Of a stretch of 64,000 bases of DNA, positions 23,470-33,895 are shown one piece after another. The DNA comes from Pleurodeles waltl. Taxonomy: Eukaryota; Chordata; Amphibia; Caudata; Salamandridae. The translations under genes and the position numbers were made by a program. The stretch's first letter is position 1; each line of letters starts with the position of its first letter. The stretch spans positions 661,072,575 through 661,136,574 of the forward strand of contig NC_090451.1 in the NCBI RefSeq assembly GCF_031143425.1, written 5' to 3'. A model generated the notes under the pieces. It was not told the origin of the DNA and ran no database searches. It worked only from the letters and a program-made list of their open reading frames with translations.

Positions 23470-24695
23470 ACCAGATTATGCAAGGAGGGCACCAAATGTG
23501 CCCTTCAAAGCAAGCTGGTGGCATGGGGAAGCTACCTCTCCCCAGCCATGTAACACATATTTCCAAGGGAGGGGGTGTTGCCACCTTCTCCCATAGGAAA
23601 TCCTTTGTTCTGCCTTCCCTTGCTTGAGCTGGTCAAGCAGCAGGAGGGCAGAAACCTGTCTGAGAGTCTGCAGCATTGCAGGCTGCCTGCAAACCCTGAA
23701 AGATTGGTGTGAGCAATGCTGGGAGGTCCTCTAAGAAGCCCCCAGAGCATATGGAATCATGCCACCAATACTGGCATTAGCATTGTAGTATGATTCTGAC
23801 ATGTTTGACACCCAACATGCCTAGGTTTGACGTTACCATTATATAGCGCCTTCCCCGCACTTACGAAGTCCAGTGCATTGGAACTGGAGTTCATGCAGGC
23901 ACATCAGCTCGTGCCAGAGTGCCCTCACACACAGGAACCTGCACCCTGCCCTCTGGGCGAGGAGGGCCTACCATAGGGGTGACTTACAGAGACCTGGTAC
24001 AACAACAAAAAACTAACTTTGCACTTGTATAGCGCACTACTCACCCGTTAGGGTCTCAAGGCGCTGTACGCATACCACTGTGGAACCCCTCCTGGCTTTT
24101 CCCTGTGAGCCGCCCACTCCTGGACAGCCCTAGGGTGAAGCCAAGCATCCAAGCGCTGTGAGGGCCGTTGTGGAGATTAAGCAAGCTATTGCCAAGAGTT
24201 ACAGAGTGGGACCCATTAATTAGATTAGGCACTGATGCGAGAATTATCTGGTCCAAGGGAATTGAGCCCAAGACACGCCGAGGTGGGAATTGAACCCTGG
24301 TCCCGGACCAGATTTCTGCATCAGGGTCTGCCACTCTAACCACAGTGACCAGTAGTGAAAGGGTGCATGTACCTTTTCATGCAGGCTGCAATGGCAGGCC
24401 TGCAGACAGTTTGCAGTGGCTCCCATGGGTGGCATAATACATGCTACAGCCCAGTGGGGGGAGGGCTGGTGTAGAAATGCCCTTGCTACCTAAGTACCAT
24501 ATACTAAGGACTTACAGCTTACAGGGGTACACCAGTATGCCATATGTGGGGTGTAGCAGATACCAAAGCAACCAAATTTGGACAGAGCACAATCACGGGG
24601 TCCTGGTCAGCAGGATCCCAGTGAAAATAGTCTAACCACACTGATAAACAGGCAAAAAGTGGGGGTAACCATGCCAAAAAGAGTGAATTCCTACA
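23470..24695 (-). mobile_element. LTR fragment, family A, copy 3 (reverse)
   Basis: It matches 18840-19758 closely (TATGCAAGGAGGGCACCAAA, TGTAACACATATTTCCAA, AAATCCTTTGTTCTGCCTTC, TGAGCTGGTCAAGCAGCA, CACTTACGAAGTCCAGTGCA) and ends GTGAATTCCTACA, the family-A 5' end on the minus strand. A SINE interrupts it at about 24001-24343. Confidence 0.7.
24001..24343 (-). mobile_element. tRNA-derived SINE nested in an LTR
   Basis: Read on the minus strand it opens GTGGTTAGAGTGGCAGACC, an A-box-like motif. About 45 bp on comes GGTTCAATTCCCACC, a match to the pol III B box. The body follows and a 3' domain (CTTGAGACCCTAACGGGTGA, GCGCTATACAAGTGCAAAG) ends in a TTTTTTGTTGTT tail. That domain resembles the conserved 3' part of Deu-type vertebrate SINEs; this name is from general knowledge and is less certain than the tRNA origin. 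The interrupted LTR sequence resumes on each side. Confidence 0.75.
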
Positions 24696-24889
24696 ACCCC
24701 AACCACTGGTAATGGAATTAAGGGGGCCTTTGGAGTGCCACCTGTCTTGCCACTTGCTTAACAGGTTACACAGAAGTGACAAAACTCCTTTCATTCTCAG
24801 ACATGTGGGGCCAGTGAAAGTGAGAGACAAGCCTGTGCCAAGTCTTGCTTTTCCCTGAATGGCCTGCAAGGGGGATGTGATGTGCTAAG
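24696..24889 (-). pseudogene. Gypsy integrase N-terminal (zinc-binding) fragment
   Basis: A minus-strand stretch translates to AIQGKARLGTG and SLTFTGP in one frame, and an adjacent frame matches the integrase region of the element at 53612-53760 (related KVRLGTDWSLTFTG there). It abuts the 5' end of LTR-A3, so it could be the remnant interior of that provirus after a large deletion. Too short and broken to be functional. Confidence 0.5.
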
Positions 24890-27038
24890 TGTAGGACACT
24901 GGCCCTCTATGTAGTGTGCAAAGCTAGGCACACTGTGCAGGGGGTCCACAAAACACACGGTTTACAGGGGGTAAAAACGAGATCACCTAATGCTCTGGTG
25001 GGGTCGGGGTGTTCCTGAAGTCCTTTGACTGGGGCTTCCTCCTAGTCCTTTTTCTGCCCCAGGCGGGTTGGTTTTCCTAGTGTCCGACGTTAGCTGATCA
25101 ATACCTAAGTATTGGTACAGTCTGACCACTAGAAGGCACTGTACCACCAAACTTGGCACACTTGCAGGGTTTGTCATCGTGGTCATCGAGTAATTGGGTC
25201 CAACTGCGACTTCCAGTTTGGGAGTTAGCGGCTAGTCAGTGAAGTGACCCTCACTGGTTTTCTGGTTTTGTCTTGTTGCTGAGTGATACCTCCACTCTTG
25301 AGGGAGTTCTTGGGGTTTTTCGAAGCCTGGACGTCCTCTGGGGTTCTTTAGAGTTATTTCAGTGTCCAGCAGATCCTCAACTGCAATTGTCAGGTCCTGG
25401 ATGCAGCTAGCAGGGTTTGGCACAGCAGGTCCACAGTTTTCATGCTTTGGATCTTTTTGTTGCTGGTCTTCTTTTGTCCGCCGAATCTGATACCTGGTCT
25501 AGGGATGCCCACTAAATATTTAATTTAGTGGGCGTATTAAGGGGAACCTGGTAGTGTCCAATGGGGCACCTAGCTTTGGGTGGCTACACCCATTACAGAG
25601 ACCACTTCCTGTGGGAAGGGTCAATTGCTATCCCTGATTGGTTATTTTCCTTCCATCAAAGATGGAGGAAAATTAAATGGAGTGTCCACCTCCCAGGCAA
25701 TACCTTAGGGGTGGTGCATGCCAGTTGGGGCCACTCCCCCTACTCTTTGTGTAGTTTCCCGCTTTTGCTCCCACCAAAAGTGGGGGTTTGCAAAAGGGGT
25801 TGACCATCTGCTGCTAGCAGTAGGCCTGGGGGTCGGGTTTCAAAGGCAGTAAGCCATTTGAAGCACACTGCCAGGGCAGTGCACACTCCTGAAGGACGGG
25901 GTGTTAGCACCTTCACCCAGGAAGGGCACTGTTCCACAAACCAGAGAGACTTCTCTCTCCCCCAAGGCTTGTAAATTAGGTGTCTGGAGGTGGCAGGCTG
26001 GATAGGACCAGTCAGCAGCCATGCCAGGGTAGTTAGCTTTTGCAGGGCCACCTCCAAGGTGACCCCTGCATACGTTTAGAGATAAATCCAAAACTGGTAC
26101 CAGTTTAGATTTATCATTCTGAGTTGTTTGATACCAAACAACCCAGCGTTCAGTGATCATCGTGTAGCTGGGAAACTCGTGTTGACCAGTGTCAAGCACA
26201 TGTATTAAAATGGCTGATCTGTTCACTATGTCCCAGGTTTGGCAAGGACCCAGTGGGGACATATTGCTCATGCAGCTATGCCCTCACATATAATATGGTG
26301 CACCCTGCCCTAGGGCAGGAAGGCCTGCCTGAGGGGTTTCTTATCCATAGTATATGCAGTGTATAGTGGACAGGGCACACAGGCAGTGTGCCATGTCGAG
26401 TTTGTGTTTTAGGTTTGCACCAGGACACTCAGTCTGCAATGGCAGTGCTGGATGCATGTGGATGCATGGTCCTAGAGCAGTGGTCTCCAAACATTTTAAT
26501 GCTGCGCTTCCCCCCTAACAACCCCCCTCCCCAGTTGAAAAATAAAAATCATTGGGCCCCCCCCTCAGAATGTTTCACAAATATTTTATAAAGATGACAA
26601 TGTTTAAATATGTCTAGACGTATTTAAACATTGCAGTTAAGTACTGTTACATTTAAAAAATGCAATAACATGTTTCTGCTTAAAACAAAACACTGTTATC
26701 TGTGTAATGCTTATTTTGGCGAGAGCCTTGCGCCCCCCTCCCGCCCTCTGGGATCACTTGAGGCCCCCAGTTTGAAGAGCCCTGCTCTAGAGGGTGGCAC
26801 AATCAGTGCTGCTACTCTCCGGGGCCTGCCCTTAGTACCCCATGCCCTAAACACCCAAGTACCTTTTACTAGGCACTTCTAGTGGAAGCTAAAGGTGCAT
26901 CCAATTGTGCCAGTTTATCACAGCTCTGGCCCAGGGAACCTCATTAGCAGGGGCCCTGGGCACTACAATTTCTAGGCTACATCATACATCAGGCAAAAAG
27001 TGGGGGCTAACCATGTCAAAAAGAAGCCTTTTCTCGCA
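24890..27038 (-). mobile_element. Solo LTR, family B, copy 2
   Basis: On the + strand it starts TGTAGGACACTGGCC and ends AAAAGAAGCCTTTTCTCGCA, so the minus-strand LTR runs TGCGAGAAAAGG to GGCCAGTGTCCTACA. Flanks CTAAG (24885-24889) and CGAAG (27039-27043) look like a 5-bp target duplication with one change. Its 5' third (on the minus strand) matches 22697-23469. A hAT element is nested at 26478-26784. Confidence 0.7.
26478..26784. mobile_element. Non-autonomous hAT element nested in LTR-B2
   Basis: Ends are inverted: CAGTGGTCTCCAAACATT on the left, and CAGGGCTCTTCAAACTG as the reverse complement of the right. These are typical of Charlie-like hAT elements (CAGTGGTTCTCAAAC type). Flanking 8-mers TCCTAGAG and CTCTAGAG agree at 6 of 8 bases, as expected for an aged 8-bp hAT target duplication. 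The 307-bp interior is A/T-rich and non-coding. Confidence 0.8.
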
Positions 27039-27237
27039 CGAAGGTAAAAAAAACTTCAGAAACTTTTGTGGAATGACCAACCTCCTGGTGGCACCAGGAT
27101 TGGGGTCCCTTGCCTCAGAATAAAGGACGTTATTGTCCCAATGGACTCTATGGGTCCCACTGACACCCCCTGCCTCTGAGCTCCAGCTTTCTGCCTCAGA
27201 CTTTCTAGAGTAGGACAGGATTTCTGCTCTAGACTAA

Positions 27238-27335
27238 GGCCCCGATTTGTATTTTTTGGGGCGCTGCATTAGTGATAGTTTTGACGCAAAAGCGGCGCAA
27301 ACTTACAAAATACAATTGTATTGTATTGCTGCGCT
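27238..27335. mobile_element. Palindromic MITE, copy f (truncated)
   Basis: It starts GGCCCCGATTTGTATTTTTT and reaches the central CTTACAAAATACAATTGTAT, but the right arm is almost entirely lost after TTGTATTGCTGCGC. It lies at the 5' edge of DIRS-B1. The sequence between LTR-B2 and this element (27039-27237) holds nothing I recognise. Confidence 0.6.
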
Positions 27336-27429
27336 CCTCCTCGAGTTTTCTGAAGCCGGAGCGATCCCTGCACAACTCTGTTTTATGAGGCCATGCTCCT
27401 TATTTCATGGGTAGTCTGATCCCACTGTA

Positions 27430-28084
27430 GCGCCATTGGGCCCTTTGCGGTTGGAAGGGACCCCTTTTGGTTCTGCATTGGAGGCTTCTGCCTCCGCTCT
27501 GGGGGGCACTCATGGATTCATTCCTGGATCCGAACCGGTGTTGGACATGCCATCTCTACCTTTGTTGTCAGTTCCAACATTCCCCACACTGCCTGTGCCC
27601 CTGGGTGGCGTCAACCAAATACTCATTGCCGACTCTGACAAGGATCGGTGCCGCGCGGAGCCAATTCTGACTTTGACAAGGGCCTTGCTGATGTTTTGCT
27701 GGGTACCTGGTCCAAACCTAGCACAGGGGCTCCAGACCAGGACAATTACCCACTGCCATTGCCCTACTCCAACTGATCCAGTGTTCCGGACGTAACACCC
27801 CACCCCTGAGAGCTTTGTTCTCCAGGCCTCTACATCCCAGGGTGTGTTCCTTTCTTCACCCCTGGATAGGGAATCAAAGAGGCTGGACCAACGTGGGAAG
27901 AAGATATTTTCTTTCTCCAGCGTGGCATTGCGGTTTGTGAACACTGCATGCCTTTGGTACCCTTATACTTATGCCCTATGGGATGCGGTTGCGCACGTGC
28001 TGCCATAGGTCCCAGAGGAGGCCCAGGTTGTATTCTCTCAAGCTGTTGCTGATGGGAGGGATGCAGCAAAGTTCATGATTTGAT
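27430..28084 (+). pseudogene. DIRS-B1 gag-like remnant
   Basis: Short open stretches upstream of the RT (for example 27436-27795) have no stable frame. The assignment rests on position just 5' of the LRRHVWLR / DVQST block at about 28139-28195 and on the matching order in other copies. No zinc motif survives here. Confidence 0.4.
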
Positions 28085-28999
28085 GTGGACGGGACAAAGA
28101 ACTCACTGGACAAAGCGGCTGCATTGACGGTGGCCCTTAGGCGCCACGTCTGGTTGAGAACACCTGGCTTTTTGGGGGATGTCCAATCGACCCTTATGGA
28201 CATGCCCTTTGATAGTACACGTCTCTTTGGAGACAAAGCAGACTCAGCGCTCAAATGCTTCAAGGATTCTCATGCTACAGCCAGGTCCTTGGGCTTCGCA
28301 GCTGCTGCTCGGCCCCCACTCAGTCTGCTTTTCACACCTTTGGTGGCTACAGAAGGGGTGCTCCACCACATCTATTCCCCCTCCAGCCACATGCTCCACT
28401 GGCAGTCCATCACATCAGACAGGTGGGTTTTACATATAATCCAAGGGGGCTATTCCCTCCCCTTAAAGGCTTCTCTTCCATCCATGCCACCATCCTACAA
28501 TCAGATGACGGAGGATCATTTGGGACCTAACACCAATGAGGTTACAGCTCTCTTGGCCAAGGGAGCCATACAGAGGGCACCTGTGTCAGAAGTAGGTCAT
28601 GGTTGTTACTCCTGCTACTTTCTGATGACCAAAAAAGACAACGGTCTCCACCCTATCCTTCAGTCCCCTAATCTTTCTCAAGAAGGAAAGTTCAAAATAC
28701 TCACTCTAGCTCAGGTTCTTTCTGCCCTGGACCCAGGAGACTGGATGGTAGCGCTGAACTTGCAGGATGCTTACTTCCACATTCCTGTCCTGCCTGCCCA
28801 CAGACATTACTTGCGGTTCATGGTGGGCCACAAGCACTTTCAGTTCACCGTGCTCCCCCTTGGCCTTACCAGTACCTGTTGGGTGTTCACCAAAGTGATG
28901 GCGGTGGTCGCAGCTCATCTTTGCAGGTCAGAGGTTTGTCTTCCCCTACCTTGACTTCTGGCTGTTGAAGGCAGGCTCACCCCAGCCTGTCTCCCCCTT
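28085..28999 (+). pseudogene. DIRS-B1 gag end and reverse transcriptase
   Basis: A 289-residue open frame (to 28954) starts with LRRHVWLRTPGF, equivalent to the gag/RT junction of the DIRS-A copies. It continues through LHWQSITSDRWVLHIIQGGY, then RT fingers/palm blocks VGHGCYSCYFLMTKKDNG, DPGDWMVALNLQDAYFHIPV and HFQFTVLPLGLTSTC. The catalytic YLDD block follows in another frame and reads FPYLDFWLL, so an Asp is lost as well as the frame. It is the longest intact RT stretch on the + strand in the window, but inactive. Confidence 0.85.
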
Positions 29000-30084
29000 C
29001 AGACTACGGCGGACCTCCTGCATTCACTGGGGTTCATTATGAATGAATGACTCCCTCTCAGATGCCTCCTTTCCTGTGAGCTGTTCTGGATACAGTGCAG
29101 TTTAGGGCTTAGCTACCCCATGGGCAAGTCCAGGATATTCAGGCTATGATACTGATGTTTCAGCTTCTATCCTCGATTTTGGTGAGAATGACTTTGAGGC
29201 TGCTGTGCCTCATGGCCTCCGCATCCTGCTAGTGACACATGCTAGATGGCATATGCGGGCTTTGCAGTGGGGTCTAAAGTTCCAGTGGGTGCAGCATACG
29301 TACCCTTGCACACTGGTAGGCGGTGGTGTTTGGCTCAGCAGCGTCCGTGCCGGAAATGACATGCGCAGTCTGTATATGCGTGCCACCTCAGCGTGCTAAA
29401 ATTCTTTCGTATACACGCCAGATAGTGCTGGTCCGTGAAGAGCTGCCCACAGACGTTTTTTTACTGTCTTTTTCTCAACTTTCTTCAAATCCTTTTTTGA
29501 GAGATTTTATTTCCTGGTATGATAAGATGGAGAGAGCCTCTGTTAGATCTATTCACCGCGCAATGTCAGTATTTTTGCACGTTGGAGTTTCCAATGTGGC
29601 TCCTGCACAGAGACGCTTTTCATCTTGAGTGGGGTTCAGGCCTCCTGTGTGCCTTTCTGCCCATACCACTCCTGCCCAGAGTTCTCTAATCAGGAACGAC
29701 TGGACCAAAGTCATTCTTGTGGCCCCGGACACGGACAGTCTGGTATCCTGAGCTTCCGGAAATGAGCGATCAGCCTGTCCCTTCAGGAGGATCTTCTGCC
29801 GCAGCAGCAGGGGAGTGTCCTCTTCCCGAATTTGTCAATTCTGATTGCTTGCATGGAGATTGAAAGCAACAGTTGATAGCTTTTGAACTTCCTCCCGGAG
29901 TCAGTATCATTATTCTGGCAGCCAGGCGCCCCTCTTCCAAGATGTTATGCTCCTGCAGAGGTCAGAAATTTATATAATATTGTACAGAGAAGTCTATCGA
30001 CCCTCTTTCTGCCTCTTTATGATATTATTCTCTTCAATCTTACCTTGCCCAGTAGAGCTCTGCTATGGCGTGGGAGTGCGTAGG
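29000..30084 (+). pseudogene. DIRS-B1 RNase H to recombinase N-terminus, decayed
   Basis: Recognisable traces are VILVAPDTDS near 29711, equivalent to MILIAPQWPRQ in DIRS-A3, and QLIAFELPPGVS with ILAARRPSS near 29874-29940, equivalent to the start of the recombinase. Frames are broken throughout, and RNase H catalytic residues could not be confirmed. Confidence 0.55.
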
Positions 30085-32708
30085 AATCTGTCTCTATATG
30101 GTGCACTAAAAAGAAGTAGACCGTGCAGAGAGTCCAGTGGATCTGTACTTGGTTTGTAGAGGCAAAAGTAGGTAGGACTTGTGCTCTATTTTGTGGTAGT
30201 GTGGGCGAGCAGTTAGGTTCATAAGAGGGCAGTGCAAAACATTTATTGTACTCACCGAAGTAATAAATGAGACACACACTTAAAGAATAAATCTGAGACC
30301 AATTTAGAAAAATACTTCTGTTTATATATACTTTAAACCCAAGAACTTAGCTACAAGGTAAGTACATTTTCAAACATAAATACTTTTTATTTTCATAAAT
30401 CGACACTTAGTGCAGTTTCAGAGTTCTTCAATGTTAACTTATGGAGGAAACAATGCTCAGCAAATACACGGTTAACAACGACTTACAGGGCCAATCTCAG
30501 AGAGTTAAGGTAAGTATTGGGCACTGATCAGAATCACACCACCAGGTCACTCCGAGCAGCAATAGGGCAGCCGGATGCAGGGATGCTGCAAGGCATTGGG
30601 CACCAATGGTTTTCTACGGGAATTGGTCCTTGTGAAGTCAGGCTGCAGGCTCTGGCTAGGAAGCCAGTTGGGGACAACAAGCAGGTGGGCTGCAGACTTG
30701 GGGTGCTCGTGGACATAGGTGCACCTTTGGTCCTTTTCTCCAGGGCTGACAGATGCAGGGGTGTCCTTAGGCATTGGAGTTCCGCGTCCTGGAGCACTTG
30801 TGGTCAGAGGGTCCTGTGTGTTAAGGGTGCAGGTGTCGTTGGGGAGTCCAGCAAGGGTGAAACCACAGTGGACTTAAGCTCAGGGTAGCCGGGGGGGGAC
30901 ATCATTGGCATGAGTGACCCGCATCAGATTGGGTCGTGGGGGACCGATACAGTGGTTGCTGGAGGTGTCAGGTTTTTTCTCACCACAAGACTGCAAGAGA
31001 GGGGGCCTGCGTGCCGAGGCTGCAGGAATCTTGGGGGAGTCCAAGAGGGGTGAAACCTGAGTGATCTCAGACACTGGACAGCGGGGGAACCTTGCTGGCA
31101 CTGTTGGTTGACTTTGCCTTGGGTCATAGACGTGGGGTGCAGGGGTCCCTTCGGATGTCAGGTCGTTGCTGTTCAGGAGGCTGCAGAGTCCTTTCTTGAA
31201 ACTTTGTTGCAGAGCATATCCACTATTCACAGGAGTCAGGGTCTTTATGGAAAGCTGGCAGTCCTCCAGGGACTCTTGGAGGCTCAGTTGCAGGACAAGT
31301 CATCTTTTTGGGTAGAGTCCGTCGATGTCAGCAGGCAGGCCAGTGGGGCTGGTACCAAGTCAGCTGCTTCTTCTTTTCCTCTTCTGCAGATGCGTCTCTT
31401 CTTTGGTCATCAGGTTCTGAGTTCCAGGGTTCAGGGGTGCCCCCTAAATACTCAATTTAGTGGTGTTATAGGGAGTCCCGGGTGGTAGCCAATGGGCTGA
31501 CCACCTTTTGGGTAACTACACCCTTCTTGTGACCACTTCAGCTGGGATGTGGGCATAAGCCTAACCCTAGTGGCCTAATTCATTCATCAAGATTAAGGAT
31601 TTAAAAAAGTAGTGTCCACTTCATCTAGTCCACCCTAGGGGTGGGACTGCCAGCAAGTGGGCCAACCTCCTAATTTGACTAATTTTCCTACCTGTTCTGC
31701 TGCCAAAAGTAGAGTCAGGACAAGGGGGTCGGTCATCCCTGCCATCTGGAGAGACCTGGGTCGCATTACAAAGGAGGCTAGGCCTTTGAAGCTCCCCGCC
31801 CTGGAATGTCCATCCTGCCGGGGTGAGGTGCTAACACCCCCGCCCAGTGCAGGCTTTGACTCTGGCCCTCAAGACCACTGTCTGTCACCTTGGGGGGGGG
31901 GGCCAGGAACGTGTCAAAGGTTGCTGAACTGGTCAAGACTGGTCACCCAACATACTAGTAGCTGGTAGGTTTTCATGGGGCACCTCTAACATGCCCTCTG
32001 GTGGCAGTTAACAAATCCCTCACTGGCATCAGTGAGGGTTTATTAATCTGAGATGTGATACCAAACATCCCTATATTCAGAGAAGCCATCATGCAGCTGG
32101 TAAGCTCATAGTGACCAGTGTCCAGCACATGCATTTAAAAAGGCTTCCCTTACTTGCTAAGTCTGAGAATAGACATAGACATAGCAGCGATATATCTGAT
32201 CTTTCAGATATGCCCGCACATATAATATAATGCACCATGCCTTAGGGCTGTCAGGCCTGCTAGAGGGGTGGCTTAAATATATTGCATGCAGTGGTTAGGG
32301 GACATGGCATACAGACTGTATGCCAAGTCTTGTTTTCACTTTTGTCTGCACCAATACACGCAGCCTGATAAAGCAGCCTATCATGTGCTTGGTGAGGGTT
32401 CCCTTAGGGTAGCACAATTTGCCCTGCAGCCCTAGGGCACCCTCCTTAGTACACCAGGCTCTAGGTACCAGGGGGACGATTTACTAGGGACTAACAGTGG
32501 GCGCTAATGGTTTTGCCAATTGGGAAAACCGACTGCAGTTGTGGGGGAAAGAGATCAGGCACTATGGTCCTGGTTAGTAGGAACCCAGTGCACATTCAAT
32601 CGAAATTACACCAGAAACCAGGCAAAAGGTGTATGTGTGTGTGTGTGTGTGTGTGTGGGTGGGAGGGAGGGGTGGGTGGGACCATGTCAAAAGAGGCACT
32701 TTCCAACA
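30085..32708 (-). mobile_element. Long LTR, family C, nested in DIRS-B1
   Basis: The right end is AGAGGCACTTTCCAACA, so on the minus strand it opens TGTTGGAAAGTGCCTCTTTT, like the other Gypsy-type LTRs here. A minus-strand AATAAA occurs near 30386-30393 (TTTTTATTTTC on the + strand), close to the inferred 3' end. DIRS-B recombinase sequence lies on both sides. The left boundary (about 30085) is approximate because the flank is decayed. Blocks near 31440-31530 and 32000-32560 parallel family B (CAGTGTCCAGCACATG near 32119, for example). Confidence 0.6.
32629..32656. repeat. (GT)n microsatellite
   Basis: About 12 GT units (GTATGTGTGT...) followed by a G-rich GGGTGGGAGGGAGGGGTGGG tract, inside LTR family C. 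Confidence 0.95.
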
Positions 32709-33350
32709 CTGACCAACCCTTTTTAAGTCCCCAATTGTAAATGGGTTTCGCAACAGTATTATGCTTATGTTTCCCCCGTTGCCCTTTATCGTGCCTTAGA
32801 GGGATCTTAATTTAGTTCTCACATACCTCATGTGTGCTCCCTTTGAGCTGCTGTACAATTGTCCACTCAGGCTGCTTACAGTCAAGACAGCCTTTTATAG
32901 TGGCAGTAACATCTTCCCGGAGGGTGAGTGAGCTGCAAGCTTTGCCATCCAAGCCTCTAAAGAGGAGGAGCGACCACCATCTAAACCCAAAAAAGAACCT
33001 TGTCGTTCTACCTCGACGCGACAAGGGAGTTCCAGGTGGATGTCTTACTCTTTGTGGGGAATCCTGGAGCAAAGAATTGTCGGGCAGTACAGAAGCAATC
33101 CATTTCCCACTGGGTCATTCCATGTATTAAGATCTGCTACACTGTAGCTAAAAAGCAACCTCCGGAGGGCTTACAGGCTCATACCACCAGATGAAAAGAT
33201 GCAACCACAGAGTTGGCTTGTGCAGTTCCAGTCTTGGACATCTGTAAGGCAGCAACATGGGCATCCCTGCACGTTTTCAAAACACTGCTGCATGGACAAT
33301 CAGGTCTGTATGGGTCGGCATTTTGCCCGTTCGGTCCTGCAGGACGTTTT
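32709..33350 (+). pseudogene. DIRS-B1 tyrosine recombinase C-terminal part
   Basis: Open stretches match the DIRS-B2 and DIRS-A recombinases. They are FIVAVTSSRRVSELQALPSK at about 32894-32955 (first catalytic Arg region), then HHLNPKKNLVVLPR, and later CAVPVLDICKAATWASLHVF near 33216-33285, the block just before the catalytic Tyr. Several frame changes and stops make it non-functional. Confidence 0.75.
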
Positions 33351-33399
33351 AGTCTAAATAATTTGTCCACAACCCACCACAGGGATTGTATTGCTTGGG

Positions 33400-33820
33400 T
33401 ATGTATTGAAAGGTAAGGAATCTGCAGCCTGAGGTCTCTATCAGATGAAGAAGTTACCTTTGGTAACACATTGTCCGCTAGAGACTCTATATATATCTCT
33501 GCACATTCCTTACACTGGCCCATGCCTTCCCGCTCTGTGGACGGGTTTTCTAGGGTTAAGGTTGATCCCTTTCAGGGCTCTAGCTTGGGCACACATTTGT
33601 CAGTTCACTTCATGCCTCTGCGCTCCTGGCGTGGAAAGTCATGAAAAGTAACTGATGTCTGCACACCTGGGTGACACCTATATAGGTGACTATATCACTT
33701 CCAGTGCTGACCCAAACAAAGCCACCCGACGCGTAGGGGGGTACTTCTTTAGCAAAAAATCTTCTGGATCCAGTCTGATGCCTGGGAAATTCAAAGGTAA
33801 GGAATCTGCAGCTAGATATA
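33400..33820. repeat. Terminal repeat of DIRS-B1
   Basis: Contains GGTAAGGAATCTGCAGCCTG, then the palindromic AGAGACTCTATATATATCTC region, and ends with a second TAAGGAATCTGCAGCTAGAT. The inverse form (GATAGAGACTCTATCTAGCT then GCAGATTC) lies at 54328-54352 in DIRS-B2. Confidence 0.65.
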
Positions 33821-33895
33821 GGGGGTCATTCTGACCCTGGCGGCTGAAGCACCGCCAACAGGCTGGCGGTGCTTCATTGCCCATTCCGACCGCGG
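33821..33895. mobile_element. Small hairpin element at a DIRS junction
   Basis: GGGGGTCATTCTGACCC is followed by a perfect 12-bp stem, GAAGCACCGCCA (33846-33857) with TGGCGGTGCTTC (33864-33875) around a 6-nt loop, then CCCATTCCGACCGCGG. The GGTCATTC / ATTCCGACC ends look like a short inverted-repeat element. It sits exactly between the end of DIRS-B1 and the truncated 3' end of DIRS-A2. Confidence 0.55.

Larger units (their letters stand above)
27336..33820 (+). mobile_element. DIRS-type retrotransposon B1, degenerate, with nested LTR
   Basis: Order on the + strand is gag-like fragments, RT/RNase H, a long LTR insertion, tyrosine recombinase, and a terminal repeat that is the inverse of the one at 54330 in DIRS-B2. 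It differs clearly from the DIRS-A copies in protein and terminal sequence (TAAGGAATCTGCAG ends), so it is a second DIRS family. I cannot find the matching left terminal repeat; the 5' end is probably lost. Confidence 0.75.

Noticed and set aside
27510..27944. 144-codon minus-strand frame near DIRS-B1
   Set aside because: It lies antisense to gag-like DIRS-B1 sequence and has no motif; it is probably a shadow frame.
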